In this document: positions 25,522 to 34,367 of the stretch, one piece after another
Numbering within the stretch: the stretch's first letter is position 1
How the letters are laid out: every line of letters starts with the position of its first letter
From: Lacinutrix jangbogonensis
GTDB taxonomy: Bacteria; Bacteroidota; Bacteroidia; Flavobacteriales; Flavobacteriaceae
Assembly: GCF_000797445.1 (NCBI RefSeq)
Contig: NZ_JSWF01000032.1
Span: forward strand, 1 to 64,000
Direction: 5' to 3'
Length of the DNA stretch: 64,000 nucleotides
Notes under the pieces: generated by a model
Told to the model about the DNA's origin: nothing
Seen by the model: the letters and a program-made list of their open reading frames with translations, nothing else
Databases searched by the model: none
Made by a program: the position numbers and the translations under genes

Positions 25522-25540
25522 CTGTCCTCGTCGAGGGCAG
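25522..25540. repeat. Small inverted repeat between convergent genes
   Basis: CTGTCCTCG / CGAGGGCAG with one mismatch, followed by TCGAGACC. It resembles the short GC-rich intergenic repeats at 32453 and 49799 (GCGCAGTCGAAG type), and may aid termination of both flanking genes. Confidence 0.45.
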
Positions 25541-25556
25541 TCGAGACCTAATATTT

Positions 25557-27071
25557 TTAAGTATTCAGTTTTATTAACTCCTCAATATAATCTCGAGTAT
25601 TCGATAAGCGCGGTACTTTATGTTGCCCTCCAAGCTTGTTGTTTTGTTTCAACCAATCATAAAAAAGTTTTGTTCTCGCGATATTAATTTTTGGCTTATT
25701 TAAAGTCATGTTATTATAACGTTTCGCTTCGTAATCCGAATTTAGAGATTTTAGTGCATTGTCAAATAATTCATTAAAATAGTCGATGTCCTTTGGTGGC
25801 GTTTTAAATTCTATTAGCCACTCGTGAGCGCCTTTTTCTTTGCCTTCCATAAAAATTGGGGCAGCTGTATAATCTACAATCTCACTCTTTGTTTTCTTAC
25901 AGACTTTCTTTAAGGCATCTTCTGCATTTTCAATAATGAGCTCTTCTCCAAAGGCATTAATGTGGTGCTTTGTTCTTCCTGAAACTTTTATTCTATACGG
26001 TGAAACGGAAGTGAAACGTACAGTATCACCAATTTTATAACGCCATAAACCAGCATTTGTAGTAATAATTACTGCGTAATTTTTACCTTTTACGACTTCA
26101 CTTAGTGGAATAACACGTTCGTTTGGAGTGGCATGTGTTTCCATTGGAATAAACTCATAGTAAATGCCATAATCTAACATTAATAGCAATTCGCTAGAAC
26201 CGTTTCTATCCTGAATAGCGAAAAAGCCTTCCGAAGCATTATAGATTTCATAATATTTAAAATCTTTCTTTGGTAAAATGTTTTTGTATTGCTGTTGGTA
26301 CGGATTAAAACTTACGCCTCCATGAAAGTAAACTTCCAGATTTGGCCAGACCTCAAACAACGAAGTCTTTTCGGTTTTGTCTAAAACAGTATTAAGTAGC
26401 ACAAGTATCCAAGACGGTACACCTGCTAAACTGGTAACGTTTTCATTTATAGTCTCGTTTACAATAGCAGCCATTTTGGTTTCCCAATCGCTCATTAAAG
26501 ATACTTTGTTGCTTGGCGTACTACTAAATTCAGCCCAAAACGGCATATTATCTATTAAAATAGCACTTAAATCTCCAAAAGCAGTTCCGTTTTCTTTGTA
26601 TAATTCTTTACTGCCTCCTAGTCGTAAGCTCTTTCCTGTAAAGAGTTGTGAATTTTCATTATTATTTAAATACATACACAGTAAATCTTTACTTGCAGCA
26701 TAATGACAATCCTCTAAAGAGTCTTGACTCACTGGTATAAATTTGCTTTTTGCACTAGTTGTTCCGCTAGATTTAGCAAACCATTTTATGGGTGAAGGCC
26801 AAAAAATATTGTTTTCTCCTAATCGAGAACGTTCAAATAAATCTTGATAACCTTCATAGTTTTTTACTGGCACTCTATTGGCATATTCAGCGTAGGTTTT
26901 TATAGAAGAAAAGTCGTATTGTTTTCCAAATTCAGTGTCTTTAGCCGTTTCTATTAAACTAAAAAGTAGTTCTTCTTGTACTTCGTTTGGGTACTTTAAA
27001 AACAAATCGATTTGGTGAAACCGTTTCTTTAAAAACCAAGAAGCGATAGAATTTACTAAAGGGATTGGCAT
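25557..27071 (-). CDS. GH3-family adenylate-forming ligase
   Basis: 504 residues, the normal size for a GH3 protein. GH3 enzymes activate a carboxylic acid with ATP and join it to an amino acid; the best known are plant auxin enzymes, but bacterial members are common and their substrates are unknown. Nucleotide motifs: KSSGTTSAKSKFIPV near 110-125, YNASEGFFAIQD near 280, and YKIGDTVRFTS near 345. Cytoplasmic, no signal peptide. Single-gene unit, divergent from the DUF2797 gene. Confidence 0.88.
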   Translation of the reverse strand: MPIPLVNSIASWFLKKRFHQIDLFLKYPNEVQEELLFSLIETAKDTEFGKQYDFSSIKTYAEYANRVPVKNYEGYQDLFERSRLGENNIFWPSPIKWFAKSSGTTSAKSKFIPVSQDSLEDCHYAASKDLLCMYLNNNENSQLFTGKSLRLGGSKELYKENGTAFGDLSAILIDNMPFWAEFSSTPSNKVSLMSDWETKMAAIVNETINENVTSLAGVPSWILVLLNTVLDKTEKTSLFEVWPNLEVYFHGGVSFNPYQQQYKNILPKKDFKYYEIYNASEGFFAIQDRNGSSELLLMLDYGIYYEFIPMETHATPNERVIPLSEVVKGKNYAVIITTNAGLWRYKIGDTVRFTSVSPYRIKVSGRTKHHINAFGEELIIENAEDALKKVCKKTKSEIVDYTAAPIFMEGKEKGAHEWLIEFKTPPKDIDYFNELFDNALKSLNSDYEAKRYNNMTLNKPKINIARTKLFYDWLKQNNKLGGQHKVPRLSNTRDYIEELIKLNT

Positions 27072-27114
27072 ATATTTTTGGTATATTTAGAGACTAAAAA
27101 TAACACTTTTTTTT

Positions 27115-27909
27115 ATGACTTACCAAGGCGTGCTAACAAAAATGGCAACAGAGTTTTCTAGCCCTATTCAATATTATTTAGTTTTCGAAAACGATTTTAT
27201 TAATATGAATCAGTTGCTTAATAAAACTTTAAAATTTCAATTTGTTAGGCATCAATGTTTAAACTGTAGTTTAAACAAGCCTATTTTTAGACAAGGTTTT
27301 TGTAAAAGTTGTTTTTTCGATATTCCTCAGGCTGCAGATTGGATTATGCGCCCAGAGTTAAGTACAGCGCATTTAGATAAAGAAGATCGCGATTTGGAAT
27401 ACGAAAAGAAAGTGCAACTAAAACCGCATATTGTGTATCTAGCCAATTCTAGTAATGTAAAGGTTGGTGTAACTCGAAAAACCCAAGTACCAACACGTTG
27501 GATAGATCAAGGCGCTCACGAAGCTATAGAAGTTGTAGAAGTGCCTAATCGTTATCTTGCAGGGATTACAGAAGTTGCTTTAAAAGCTTATGTGGCAGAT
27601 AAAACCAATTGGCGTACCATGCTTAAAAATGAAGTAGTGGATGAGAGTTTAGTGGAATGGAAAGACAAGTTGAAACAATACATTCCCGCTGAAGCTCAAG
27701 ACTATTACATTGAAAACAATAGTGAAACACAAATAGAGTTTCCAGTATTGTCTTATCCTGTAAAACCAAAAAGTTTAAATATTGAAAAAGCAGGCTCTTT
27801 TACTGGTGTCTTAAAAGGTATAAAAGGACAGTATCTTATTTTTGAAGATGATACTGTTTGTAATGTTCGCGGAAATGAAGGGAAAGTGGTTAGTATTGAG
27901 ATTGTTTGA
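27115..27909 (+). CDS. DUF2797 domain protein
   Basis: 264 residues. A putative zinc cluster lies at 45-70 (RHQCLNCSLNKPIFRQGFCKSCFF, four cysteines in two CxxC pairs). The central part has HIVYLANSSNVKVGVTRKTQVPTRWIDQGAHEAI, a strongly conserved block that resembles a GIY-YIG-like or T5orf172-like fold (YLxxSxxxKVGVT). The C-terminus is a small beta domain (GSFTGVLKGIKGQYLIFED). Function unknown; nucleic acid binding is a reasonable guess. Confidence 0.82.
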   Translation: MTYQGVLTKMATEFSSPIQYYLVFENDFINMNQLLNKTLKFQFVRHQCLNCSLNKPIFRQGFCKSCFFDIPQAADWIMRPELSTAHLDKEDRDLEYEKKVQLKPHIVYLANSSNVKVGVTRKTQVPTRWIDQGAHEAIEVVEVPNRYLAGITEVALKAYVADKTNWRTMLKNEVVDESLVEWKDKLKQYIPAEAQDYYIENNSETQIEFPVLSYPVKPKSLNIEKAGSFTGVLKGIKGQYLIFEDDTVCNVRGNEGKVVSIEIV

Positions 27910-28056
27910 TTTTTTGGAATTCAACAGTGGGTAAGAAGTTTTTCGTTAGTCAATAATACAATGTTCTGATTAATACATTTGGCTTCTCTTGCTTAAAGAA
28001 TAAAGAAACCAACTCCTAATCCAATTCCAATTACACTATTTTTAAATTCTATATTT

Positions 28057-28308
28057 TTATTTTACTGGAATTACAATCACATTCGTCCACATTAAAATTA
28101 GAAAGACGAAAGTCATAACTCCAAGAATAAAATTTAATATATTTTGTTTTGTCTCCGAAAAGAACCAATTTGATTTATTAACTAATTTTGGATTACGCTT
28201 TTCTAATCTACTTTTAAGACAGTTATTATTACATTTTGATATTATTTTGAGAAGGAAGAAACTCAAAACAAACATTAAAGTAAATCCAATTTTAATTTTT
28301 AACTCCAT
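28057..28308 (-). CDS. Small two-helix membrane protein, unknown
   Basis: 83 residues with two membrane segments (IGFTLMFVLSFFLLKII near 6-22 and ILNFILGVMTFVFLILMWTNVIVI near 57-80) joined by a basic, Lys/Asn-rich loop with two close cysteines. I know no family. The AT-rich surroundings and lack of a clear promoter make it a modest call. Confidence 0.5.
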   Translation of the reverse strand: MELKIKIGFTLMFVLSFFLLKIISKCNNNCLKSRLEKRNPKLVNKSNWFFSETKQNILNFILGVMTFVFLILMWTNVIVIPVK

Positions 28309-28390
28309 TTTTAAATGTGTATCAATACATTATAAACCAAGTGCATGCTCTAAATATAAAACGTCTAATAATTTTAAAACACCACAAACC

Positions 28391-28421
28391 AAAAAAACCT
28401 CGCATTCAAAGAATGCGAGGT
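28391..28421 (-). terminator. Terminator of rpsU
   Basis: On the minus strand ACCTCGCATTC / GAATGCGAGGT with a three-base loop, then seven T. It lies 27 bases after the bS21 stop codon. Confidence 0.92.
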
Positions 28422-28447
28422 CTGTATATAATGTGGTAGAAAAAGTC

Positions 28448-28642
28448 TTAAACGTTTTCTGCGTCTCTTAATCCTTGGATATAAGCTGCTTTTTGAATTT
28501 GACGACGGCGTGTTACAGAAGGCTTAGTGAAGTGTTGACCTTCTCTTAAATTCTGCATTACTTTAATGTTACGGTGTTTTCTTTTGTAACGTTTTAATGC
28601 TCTTTCTATATTTTCTCCGTCTTTAATCTCTATTCTTAACAT
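28448..28642 (-). CDS. rpsU: 30S ribosomal protein bS21
   Basis: 64 residues, very basic: IKDGENIERALKRYKRKHR, then RRRQIQKAAYIQGLRDAENV. bS21 sits near the 3' end of 16S rRNA; in Flavobacteriia it is known to help hide the anti-Shine-Dalgarno sequence and to control its own mRNA. The tyrosine at 54 (KAAYIQ) is in the position linked to that masking. In this copy the 20 bases before the ATG hold no AGGAGG, so the SD-based control described for some relatives is not evident. Confidence 0.96.
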   Translation of the reverse strand: MLRIEIKDGENIERALKRYKRKHRNIKVMQNLREGQHFTKPSVTRRRQIQKAAYIQGLRDAENV

Positions 28643-28678
28643 ATGTATATATTATGTGTATTCTTAAAATTCAGGTTG

Positions 28679-28709
28679 CAAATATAAGTTTAACTTTTAA
28701 TTTAAACAA
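28679..28709 (-). promoter_or_regulatory. Promoter of rpsU
   Basis: On the minus strand TTG, 20 bases, then TATATTTG followed by C: a good Bacteroidetes promoter, with the -7 box about 37 bases before the ATG. Confidence 0.7.
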
Positions 28710-28894
28710 TAGACTTCTGCTATTTTTATAATTTATTTTAATAATGTTCAATATTAATCAATATTATAAAGTCAAAGATTAATAATTCAAAGGTTTTAAG
28801 CGTTTTCACACAACACTAGTCTCCATTTTAAAATTAGTTTTACTGTTAGTCTATATCGATACAGTCAAATCTTGGTTCTTTGTATCTATTATAT

Positions 28895-31570
28895 TTAGTC
28901 CTTTTTCTTCTTCTTTTTGCCAAATAATCCGCCTAAAACATCTTTTACAATAGTTCCGGTTTGCTTAGTAGAATCTTTTGTTGCGTTTGGGTCTTTAGTA
29001 TTTCCGCTAGAAAAAACATCGTTTATTACATCTTTTACTTGAGGAGTAGTTTGAGTGTTAGTACTATCGTTTGCCGTTTGGTTGCCACTATTAATGCCTA
29101 ATAAATCTTTAATTTTATCTTCTCCATCGTTAAGTAGTTTTTGCTTTTGTATTTCTATAAGCTGCGTTGTTAAATTCTGTACACCGCTCGATAAATCAGT
29201 TTTTACATTTGGGCTAGTAAATGTTCCTGTTAAATTTGCAGTTACAGGAATGGTAATATTGTTAACAGCGTTATCGTTTATTTTTCCAATAAGTCTATTT
29301 ACTTCTCCTCCTAAATATTTTGCAGGCACATTAAAAACAACATTGTAATCCATGGATGTATCGAACCCGTGAGCACCGCCAACTGTAATCCCAATATCTT
29401 TATACTTTATATCTATTGGTGCAATATTTACACGGCCATTTTCAAATTTTATTGCTGTTTTTAAATCTTTTAAATCTAGTTTTTCGAAATCTATAAAATT
29501 TATTTTACTTGTTAATGCATCAAATACTGCAGCGTTTTTGGGTTCAATTTTAGTGGTTAGCAATTCGGCTAAGGCATCACCCGAAACAGAATTAATAATA
29601 GGTGTGAAATCATCTCCTAACGTTCCGTTAACAGAAATGACACTATTCAATTTGCCTTGTAATACGCTTGCAATGGGAGCCATGTTTTTGAGTAAGTCTA
29701 AATCTTTAAAAGATTGAGAAATATCGAAATTAGTCATACCCAAATTCATGCTAAACGTTGGTGTTTTACTTTTGGTATCGACTACGCCAGTCATCTTTAG
29801 GTTTCCGCCAAATAACTCTGAAGTTACGTTTTGTAAATTCGCTTTTTCATCAGCAATTAATAACTTTCCTTTAACGTTTGTAAGCGTTAAATTATCGTAA
29901 ACCACGGTTTTTGCATCTGCAGTAATGGTGCAGTCTAAAAATGCAGGAATTTTAAGGGCGTCGTTTGTTTCTGTGCTTTGGTTTACAGGTTTTTCACTGC
30001 CGCCTTCTACCATAAAATCACTAACAAGAAAATTACTTGAAGCCACATTAAAGTTTCCTTTTAACGTCTTATCAATTAATAGAAAACCTAGTAAGTTCGT
30101 CATGGTTCCAGTGGCATTTAAATCTGTTTTCCCAGTAGTTGCTTTAAAGTTCTCTAAAGCTATAATGCCAGGTTTAAAATTTATATTGGCTTGTGAAATA
30201 TTTAGCGGATTAACAATGTCTACAGACGAAAAAATAAAATCATTAACGCTAACATTTCCGTTATTTTTTATGCGGTCGTAAGCATTCGTTTCAATGGCAT
30301 TCATATCGAAACTAGTGTTTAATTTTGCTTTAATTATACCACTTAATTCGTTTTCGAGAGCAATAGGGTATGCTTTTGTAATGTTAGCTAAATTTAAAAC
30401 ACCATCAATATTGGCATTTATAAGCATGTTTTTTGTTAAGTTCTTTATCACTGCAGACGATTTAAAGGCGTCTTCGTCAATTGTAAAATTGAGTGTTTTT
30501 AAATCTAAAAAGGTGTCATCTATATTACCGGTTGTATTTTTTATAGCAGCATTAATACTAATGTTTTCAACTCGTTTTGGTAGGTCTGGATATTTAAATG
30601 AAGCATTGTTAGATAAAATATGAATATCTAGAGTTGGAATAGTTGTTTCAGAAACCAATCCTTTTACCTTCCCGCTTACTTTAAAGTTTCCGGTAGTTTC
30701 AACACCACTTATGTTTTTAGAATAGGATTTAGGTACTATGGCTAATAGGTCTTTAAAATCGGAACCCGGGTTTTCAAAAGAAAGGTCGATATTCTGACCT
30801 TTTTCGACCATTTGCACATGGCCTGAAAATTCTAAGGGTAATTCATTTATAAGGCCTTTGTTTTCTTTAAAAGTGTATTTGTTATTTTCTAAATCAAGAC
30901 CAATTGATGCTTCTAATTTTATACTGTTATTACTCAAGTATTCGGTACTGTCAATACTTAATGTCACATTAGCCTCGCTTTTTGTTTCTAGTTCTGAAAC
31001 ACTTTCAGAAAACGTTCCATTACCAGAATGTGCTAATTCCGTAAGACTAAACTTTGTGTTGTTGCCTTCGTCTAAATAAGTTATAGCGCTTTTAGTGATT
31101 GCATAATCTTCTATACTTAGCTTAAATCCTTCACTTTTTTGAGTGTTAGAAGTTGTTTTTTCTTGCGCTTTAGCAATATTGTAATTAGCGTCTCCAAATT
31201 TGTTAATTTTTAAATTAACTAAGGCTTCATTTATGTAAATTGAATTTATGACTATTGGACCTTCATCTGCTTTTTTGAAAAGCTCTTTTATAGACATGTC
31301 AAAGGATAGCGACTTTACACTAGCAAGAGTTTCGTCTTTAAAAGGCTCAAAATTAGTTATAGTTAATGCGTCTACGGTAACATTAGCCTGTGGAAAACTA
31401 CTTAAAAAACTTAAGCTAACATCGGCAAACTCAACTTTAGCATTTACATTATCATTAATAAGGTTGCGTACCATATCTTTTATCTGATTTTGAAAAATAA
31501 ATGGTGCAACTAATAAAAGTGTAACTATAATTAATACGGTTATACCGGTGATTTTTAATATTTTCTTCAT
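28895..31570 (-). CDS. AsmA-family inner-membrane protein
   Basis: 891 residues. One N-terminal membrane helix (ILKITGITVLIIVTLLLVAPFIF), then a very long periplasmic part rich in beta strands. Near the N-terminus VKSLSFDMSIKELFKK and IYINEALVNLKIN are typical AsmA blocks; the C-terminal AsmA-like domain (about 570-810) has AVFDALTSKINFIDFEKLDLKDLKTAIKFENGRVNIAPIDIKYKDIGITVGGAHGFD. AsmA relatives are now seen as bridge-like lipid carriers between the two membranes. The tail (about 815-891) is Asn/Thr/Lys-rich and ends in a lysine cluster (KKKKKKD). Confidence 0.9.
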   Translation of the reverse strand: MKKILKITGITVLIIVTLLLVAPFIFQNQIKDMVRNLINDNVNAKVEFADVSLSFLSSFPQANVTVDALTITNFEPFKDETLASVKSLSFDMSIKELFKKADEGPIVINSIYINEALVNLKINKFGDANYNIAKAQEKTTSNTQKSEGFKLSIEDYAITKSAITYLDEGNNTKFSLTELAHSGNGTFSESVSELETKSEANVTLSIDSTEYLSNNSIKLEASIGLDLENNKYTFKENKGLINELPLEFSGHVQMVEKGQNIDLSFENPGSDFKDLLAIVPKSYSKNISGVETTGNFKVSGKVKGLVSETTIPTLDIHILSNNASFKYPDLPKRVENISINAAIKNTTGNIDDTFLDLKTLNFTIDEDAFKSSAVIKNLTKNMLINANIDGVLNLANITKAYPIALENELSGIIKAKLNTSFDMNAIETNAYDRIKNNGNVSVNDFIFSSVDIVNPLNISQANINFKPGIIALENFKATTGKTDLNATGTMTNLLGFLLIDKTLKGNFNVASSNFLVSDFMVEGGSEKPVNQSTETNDALKIPAFLDCTITADAKTVVYDNLTLTNVKGKLLIADEKANLQNVTSELFGGNLKMTGVVDTKSKTPTFSMNLGMTNFDISQSFKDLDLLKNMAPIASVLQGKLNSVISVNGTLGDDFTPIINSVSGDALAELLTTKIEPKNAAVFDALTSKINFIDFEKLDLKDLKTAIKFENGRVNIAPIDIKYKDIGITVGGAHGFDTSMDYNVVFNVPAKYLGGEVNRLIGKINDNAVNNITIPVTANLTGTFTSPNVKTDLSSGVQNLTTQLIEIQKQKLLNDGEDKIKDLLGINSGNQTANDSTNTQTTPQVKDVINDVFSSGNTKDPNATKDSTKQTGTIVKDVLGGLFGKKKKKKD

Positions 31571-31585
31571 TGAAAAGTTTTGTTT

Positions 31586-31610
31586 TCATTCCCAACTAAG
31601 GTGGGAGTCT
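31586..31610. repeat. REP-like inverted repeat, copy 1
   Basis: TCATTCCCAACTAAGGTGGG and AGTC: same plan as the CATTCCTGCGAAGGCAGGAA elements at 49730 and 53443, with variant arms. Lies between the AsmA gene and the queuosine transporter gene, both on the minus strand. The remainder of this 164-base gap shows only another weak hairpin (GTTCC/GGAAC). Confidence 0.45.
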
Positions 31611-31734
31611 TTTTTATTTCTTGTTCCATAATTTGGGAACAGAAACTTAAATTAGTTTTGTTAAGTATAGTATTTACGTGCAATCTAAGTATTTAGATGT
31701 GTTATAAAAGTTTTTAATAAAAATTTAGCATTTG

Positions 31735-32439
31735 TTAAAGGATATCGAGCTCTTCATTTACTTTTAAATTGTATGTTTTTCTAAAAATAGACACTCCTAA
31801 ATATAGCAGTGGAGTATCAAATAATGCTACTAAAACTTTAAAAAGGAAACCACTTATAAGCAAGCCTTTAAAACTGCCCCAATCAATAATACCAAATGAA
31901 CATAATAAGAATAACACAGAAAAAGTATCTATAAATTGAGAGAACCAAGTCGAAAAATTATTACGTAACCATAAATGTTTCCCTTTAGTTACGCGTTTCC
32001 AGAAATGGTAAATTTGAATGTCTATAAATTGAGCAAACAAATAGGCTGTCATGCTCGCGAAAACAGCAATAGATGAAGCTCCAAATACATTGTGAAATGT
32101 TTCATCTTTAATAGGAGAGTTGCTAATTGCAGGAGCAAAATCTGCAACTAAAATAATTAGTAATGAAAAAAAAGAAGCAAAAACTCCAGCAATAACCACA
32201 TCGTTAGCTCTCTTTTTTCCATAGATTTCACTTATTAAATCGGTAATTAAAAAAGTGATTGGATATGGTAAAATCCCAACTGATATTTCAAACAAGCTAA
32301 AACCAAAGACTTTAAGATTAAAAGGATACCAGTAAAAAAACTTCTGAAAAATTAAATTAGAAACGACCAAGGACGTGATAAATAGAGCGCCTAAAAGAAG
32401 ATAAATACGTTGGGCTTTGAGTTTGTTTTGAGAGGTCAT
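31735..32439 (-). CDS. Queuosine precursor transporter (YhhQ family)
   Basis: 234 residues with six membrane helices. Family blocks: GFSLFEISVGILPYPITFLITDLISEIYGKKRANDVVIAG, then MTAYLFAQFIDIQIYHFWKRVTKGKHLWLRNNFSTWFSQFIDT. YhhQ proteins import 7-cyano/7-aminomethyl-7-deazaguanine for tRNA queuosine. Other queuosine genes are not in this window. The lysine-rich start (TSQNKLKAQR) is cytoplasmic. Confidence 0.9.
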   Translation of the reverse strand: MTSQNKLKAQRIYLLLGALFITSLVVSNLIFQKFFYWYPFNLKVFGFSLFEISVGILPYPITFLITDLISEIYGKKRANDVVIAGVFASFFSLLIILVADFAPAISNSPIKDETFHNVFGASSIAVFASMTAYLFAQFIDIQIYHFWKRVTKGKHLWLRNNFSTWFSQFIDTFSVLFLLCSFGIIDWGSFKGLLISGFLFKVLVALFDTPLLYLGVSIFRKTYNLKVNEELDIL

Positions 32440-32452
32440 TATAATGTTAAAG

Positions 32453-32486
32453 TGTCATACTGAGCGCAGTCGAAGAATCTTCGAAA
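32453..32486. repeat. GCGCAGTCGAAG-type dispersed repeat with palindrome
   Basis: TGTCATACTGAGCGCAGTC, then TCGAAGAATCTTCGA, the latter a seven-base inverted repeat around one base. The same core occurs in opposite orientation at 49799-49822. Confidence 0.55.
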
Positions 32487-32571
32487 GGCTTTCATTAAAT
32501 TCGTTAATAAGTTCTTTAAGTAAATATAAAGGAAACCATTTACTTTTAGTTATTTTGCTTTCCCGTTTAAA

Positions 32572-33720
32572 ATGGAATTACAAAAAGTTTACATATCTAT
32601 AGGAAGCAATAAAGGCGACAAATTCAATAATTTGCAAGCGGCTGTAAATGCTGTGCACTTAAAAGTTGGGACCATTAAAATAATTTCTAAAGTTTTTAAA
32701 ACACCGGCTTTGGGTTTTGAAGCAGATGATTTTTATAATGCATGCTTGTTAGTTGAAAGCTGTTTAGAACCTAGTGAAATTCTTAATGAATTATTAGCAA
32801 TAGAAACTAACCTTGGAAGAGTTAGAACTAAAAAAGAAGGTTACGAGTCAAGAACTATAGATTTAGATATTTTATTTATAGATGACCTATTAATCGATAC
32901 AGAAACTTTAAAAGTACCACATCCAGAATTACACAATCGTAAGTTTGTTTTAGAGCCTTTGCAGCATATTGCTTCTAAGTTGAAGCACCCAGTATTAGAA
33001 AAAGTAATTTCTATTTTATTGCAAGAGTGCGAAGATAAAAGCATTTTAGAATCTATTAATATCTGGTTAAAAAACCCAAGTAAGCAGTACGATTTTTCTA
33101 AATATAATTACATAGCTATTGAAGGGAATATTGGAGCAGGGAAAACTAGTTTGGCTACAAAAATTGCTCAAGATTATAATGCAAAACTAATTTTAGAGCG
33201 TTTTGCGGATAATCCATTTTTGCCTAAGTTTTATGAAGATGCGCAACGTTATGCCTTTACGTTGGAGATGTCTTTTCTTGCAGATCGTTACCAACAAATT
33301 AGCGATGATTTATCGCAGCTCGATTTGTTTAAAGATTTTATAGTGAGTGATTACGATATTTTTAAGTCGTTAATATTCTCTAAAATTACGCTACACCAAG
33401 ACGAGTTTAAATTATATAGAAAGTTATTCTATTTAATGTATAAAGATATTGCAAAGCCAGAATTGTATGTTTATCTGTATCAGAATACAGAACGCCTTCA
33501 AGAAAATATTAAGAAACGTGGAAGGGATTATGAGCAAAATATAGACGATGAGTATCTCGAGAAAATAAACTCAGGCTATTTAAGTTTTCTTAAAAACCAG
33601 ACCGACCTTAATGTTAAAATAATAGATATTTCAGATCGCGATTTTGTTAAAAACCGAGAAGATTATTTATTTATCTTAGATGCTATTTGTTCTTACGATC
33701 CAAAGGCTTCTGCCAAATAG
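32572..33720 (+). CDS. folK: Fused HPPK (FolK) and deoxynucleoside kinase
   Basis: 382 residues with two domains. Residues 1-140 are HPPK, which pyrophosphorylates 6-hydroxymethyl-dihydropterin in folate synthesis: SIGSNKGDK, ETNLGRVRTKKEG, SRTIDLDILFIDD and VPHPELHNRKFVLEPL. Residues about 178-380 are a deoxynucleoside kinase with P-loop EGNIGAGKTSLA (about 184-194), ERFADNPFLPKFY and the LID-like RLQENIKKRGRDYEQ. The fusion is characteristic of Bacteroidota and joins folate and nucleoside salvage. The 3' end overlaps the convergent lipoprotein gene by 38 bases. Confidence 0.95.
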   Translation: MELQKVYISIGSNKGDKFNNLQAAVNAVHLKVGTIKIISKVFKTPALGFEADDFYNACLLVESCLEPSEILNELLAIETNLGRVRTKKEGYESRTIDLDILFIDDLLIDTETLKVPHPELHNRKFVLEPLQHIASKLKHPVLEKVISILLQECEDKSILESINIWLKNPSKQYDFSKYNYIAIEGNIGAGKTSLATKIAQDYNAKLILERFADNPFLPKFYEDAQRYAFTLEMSFLADRYQQISDDLSQLDLFKDFIVSDYDIFKSLIFSKITLHQDEFKLYRKLFYLMYKDIAKPELYVYLYQNTERLQENIKKRGRDYEQNIDDEYLEKINSGYLSFLKNQTDLNVKIIDISDRDFVKNREDYLFILDAICSYDPKASAK

Positions 33721-34270
33721 CTTCACCTTTAGTGCTAGACATTGGTGGTAAACCTTTTCTACCTCGAATATGCCATAAAATATATTCTTTTTTAAATTCT
33801 ATTATTCTACCAGCTTTATGTTCTGTATTTACTAAGGCTTCAACTTCAGTAAAATATGCTTTAGGTGTATATGTAAAAACGATGTAAGCTTTAGATTTTG
33901 GAGCACCTAATCTTCTATTATTTGGAAAACCATAATCGTTGGTGAGGTCTATTAGTAATTTGGTGTTCAGGCTATCGTTAACTTCTAAAACACTCCAAAT
34001 GCTATCTACAGATTTTTGGTAAATAGGGTAGGTTAAAGCGTCTAAATACTGTCTTTTAAAACCCTCAGATTTAGAAAATGTGTTTTTATTAACTCCAAAT
34101 TTTTTATCAATAGTATTAAAATGAAGCCTAACGTTTTGGTCTAACTGATAAATAGAATCTACAGTTTTATTTAAAAACACTTTATCTGCTTCGGTTAGAT
34201 TGTATTTGTTTTTTGTACAACCCAAAATAGTGGTTAGTAAAACGACTACTAGTAGAAATTTTAATTTCAT
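33683..34270 (-). CDS. Lipoprotein of unknown function
   Basis: 195 residues with a lipoprotein signal (MKLKFLLVVVLLTTILGCTK, Cys18). The mature part is helical at first (NLTEADKVFLNKTVDSIYQLDQNVRLHFN) and ends in an alpha/beta segment (KSKAYIVFTYTPKAYFTEVEALVN, YILWHIRGRKGLPP). No family that I recognise. Its tail overlaps folK-dNK by 38 bases in the opposite direction, so the two mRNAs are antisense at their ends. Its start lies behind copy B of the dispersed leader element. Confidence 0.72.
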   Translation of the reverse strand: MKLKFLLVVVLLTTILGCTKNKYNLTEADKVFLNKTVDSIYQLDQNVRLHFNTIDKKFGVNKNTFSKSEGFKRQYLDALTYPIYQKSVDSIWSVLEVNDSLNTKLLIDLTNDYGFPNNRRLGAPKSKAYIVFTYTPKAYFTEVEALVNTEHKAGRIIEFKKEYILWHIRGRKGLPPMSSTKGEAIWQKPLDRKNK

Positions 34271-34362
34271 GTGTTTGTATTTATTGTTTTTTAATGGTCA
34301 CAGGCAGTTCGCAATTCATCATTTCTTTGAGAGGTAAAGACTTTGAACATGTTCGTTTCATA
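34271..34362 (-). repeat. Dispersed leader element, copy B
   Basis: Fills the gap between the TrmH-family gene and the lipoprotein gene. On the minus strand: AAACGAACATGTTCAAAG (with the ten-base palindrome GAACATGTTC), then GCGAACTGCCTGTGACCATT, then an A-rich tail running into ACACATG, the next start codon. It aligns with copies A and C. In this copy the small frame is broken by one base relative to the other two: ATG at 34350 gives a 19-residue ORF (to 34291), and a second ATG at 34322 opens the frame that ends VTIKKQ at 34281. Confidence 0.6.
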
Positions 34363-34367
34363 TAAAT

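Noticed and set aside
28643-28894. Possible small RNA or riboswitch between rpsU and the AsmA gene
   Set aside because: Apart from the rpsU promoter it is AT-rich with no strong stem or T run that I could find.
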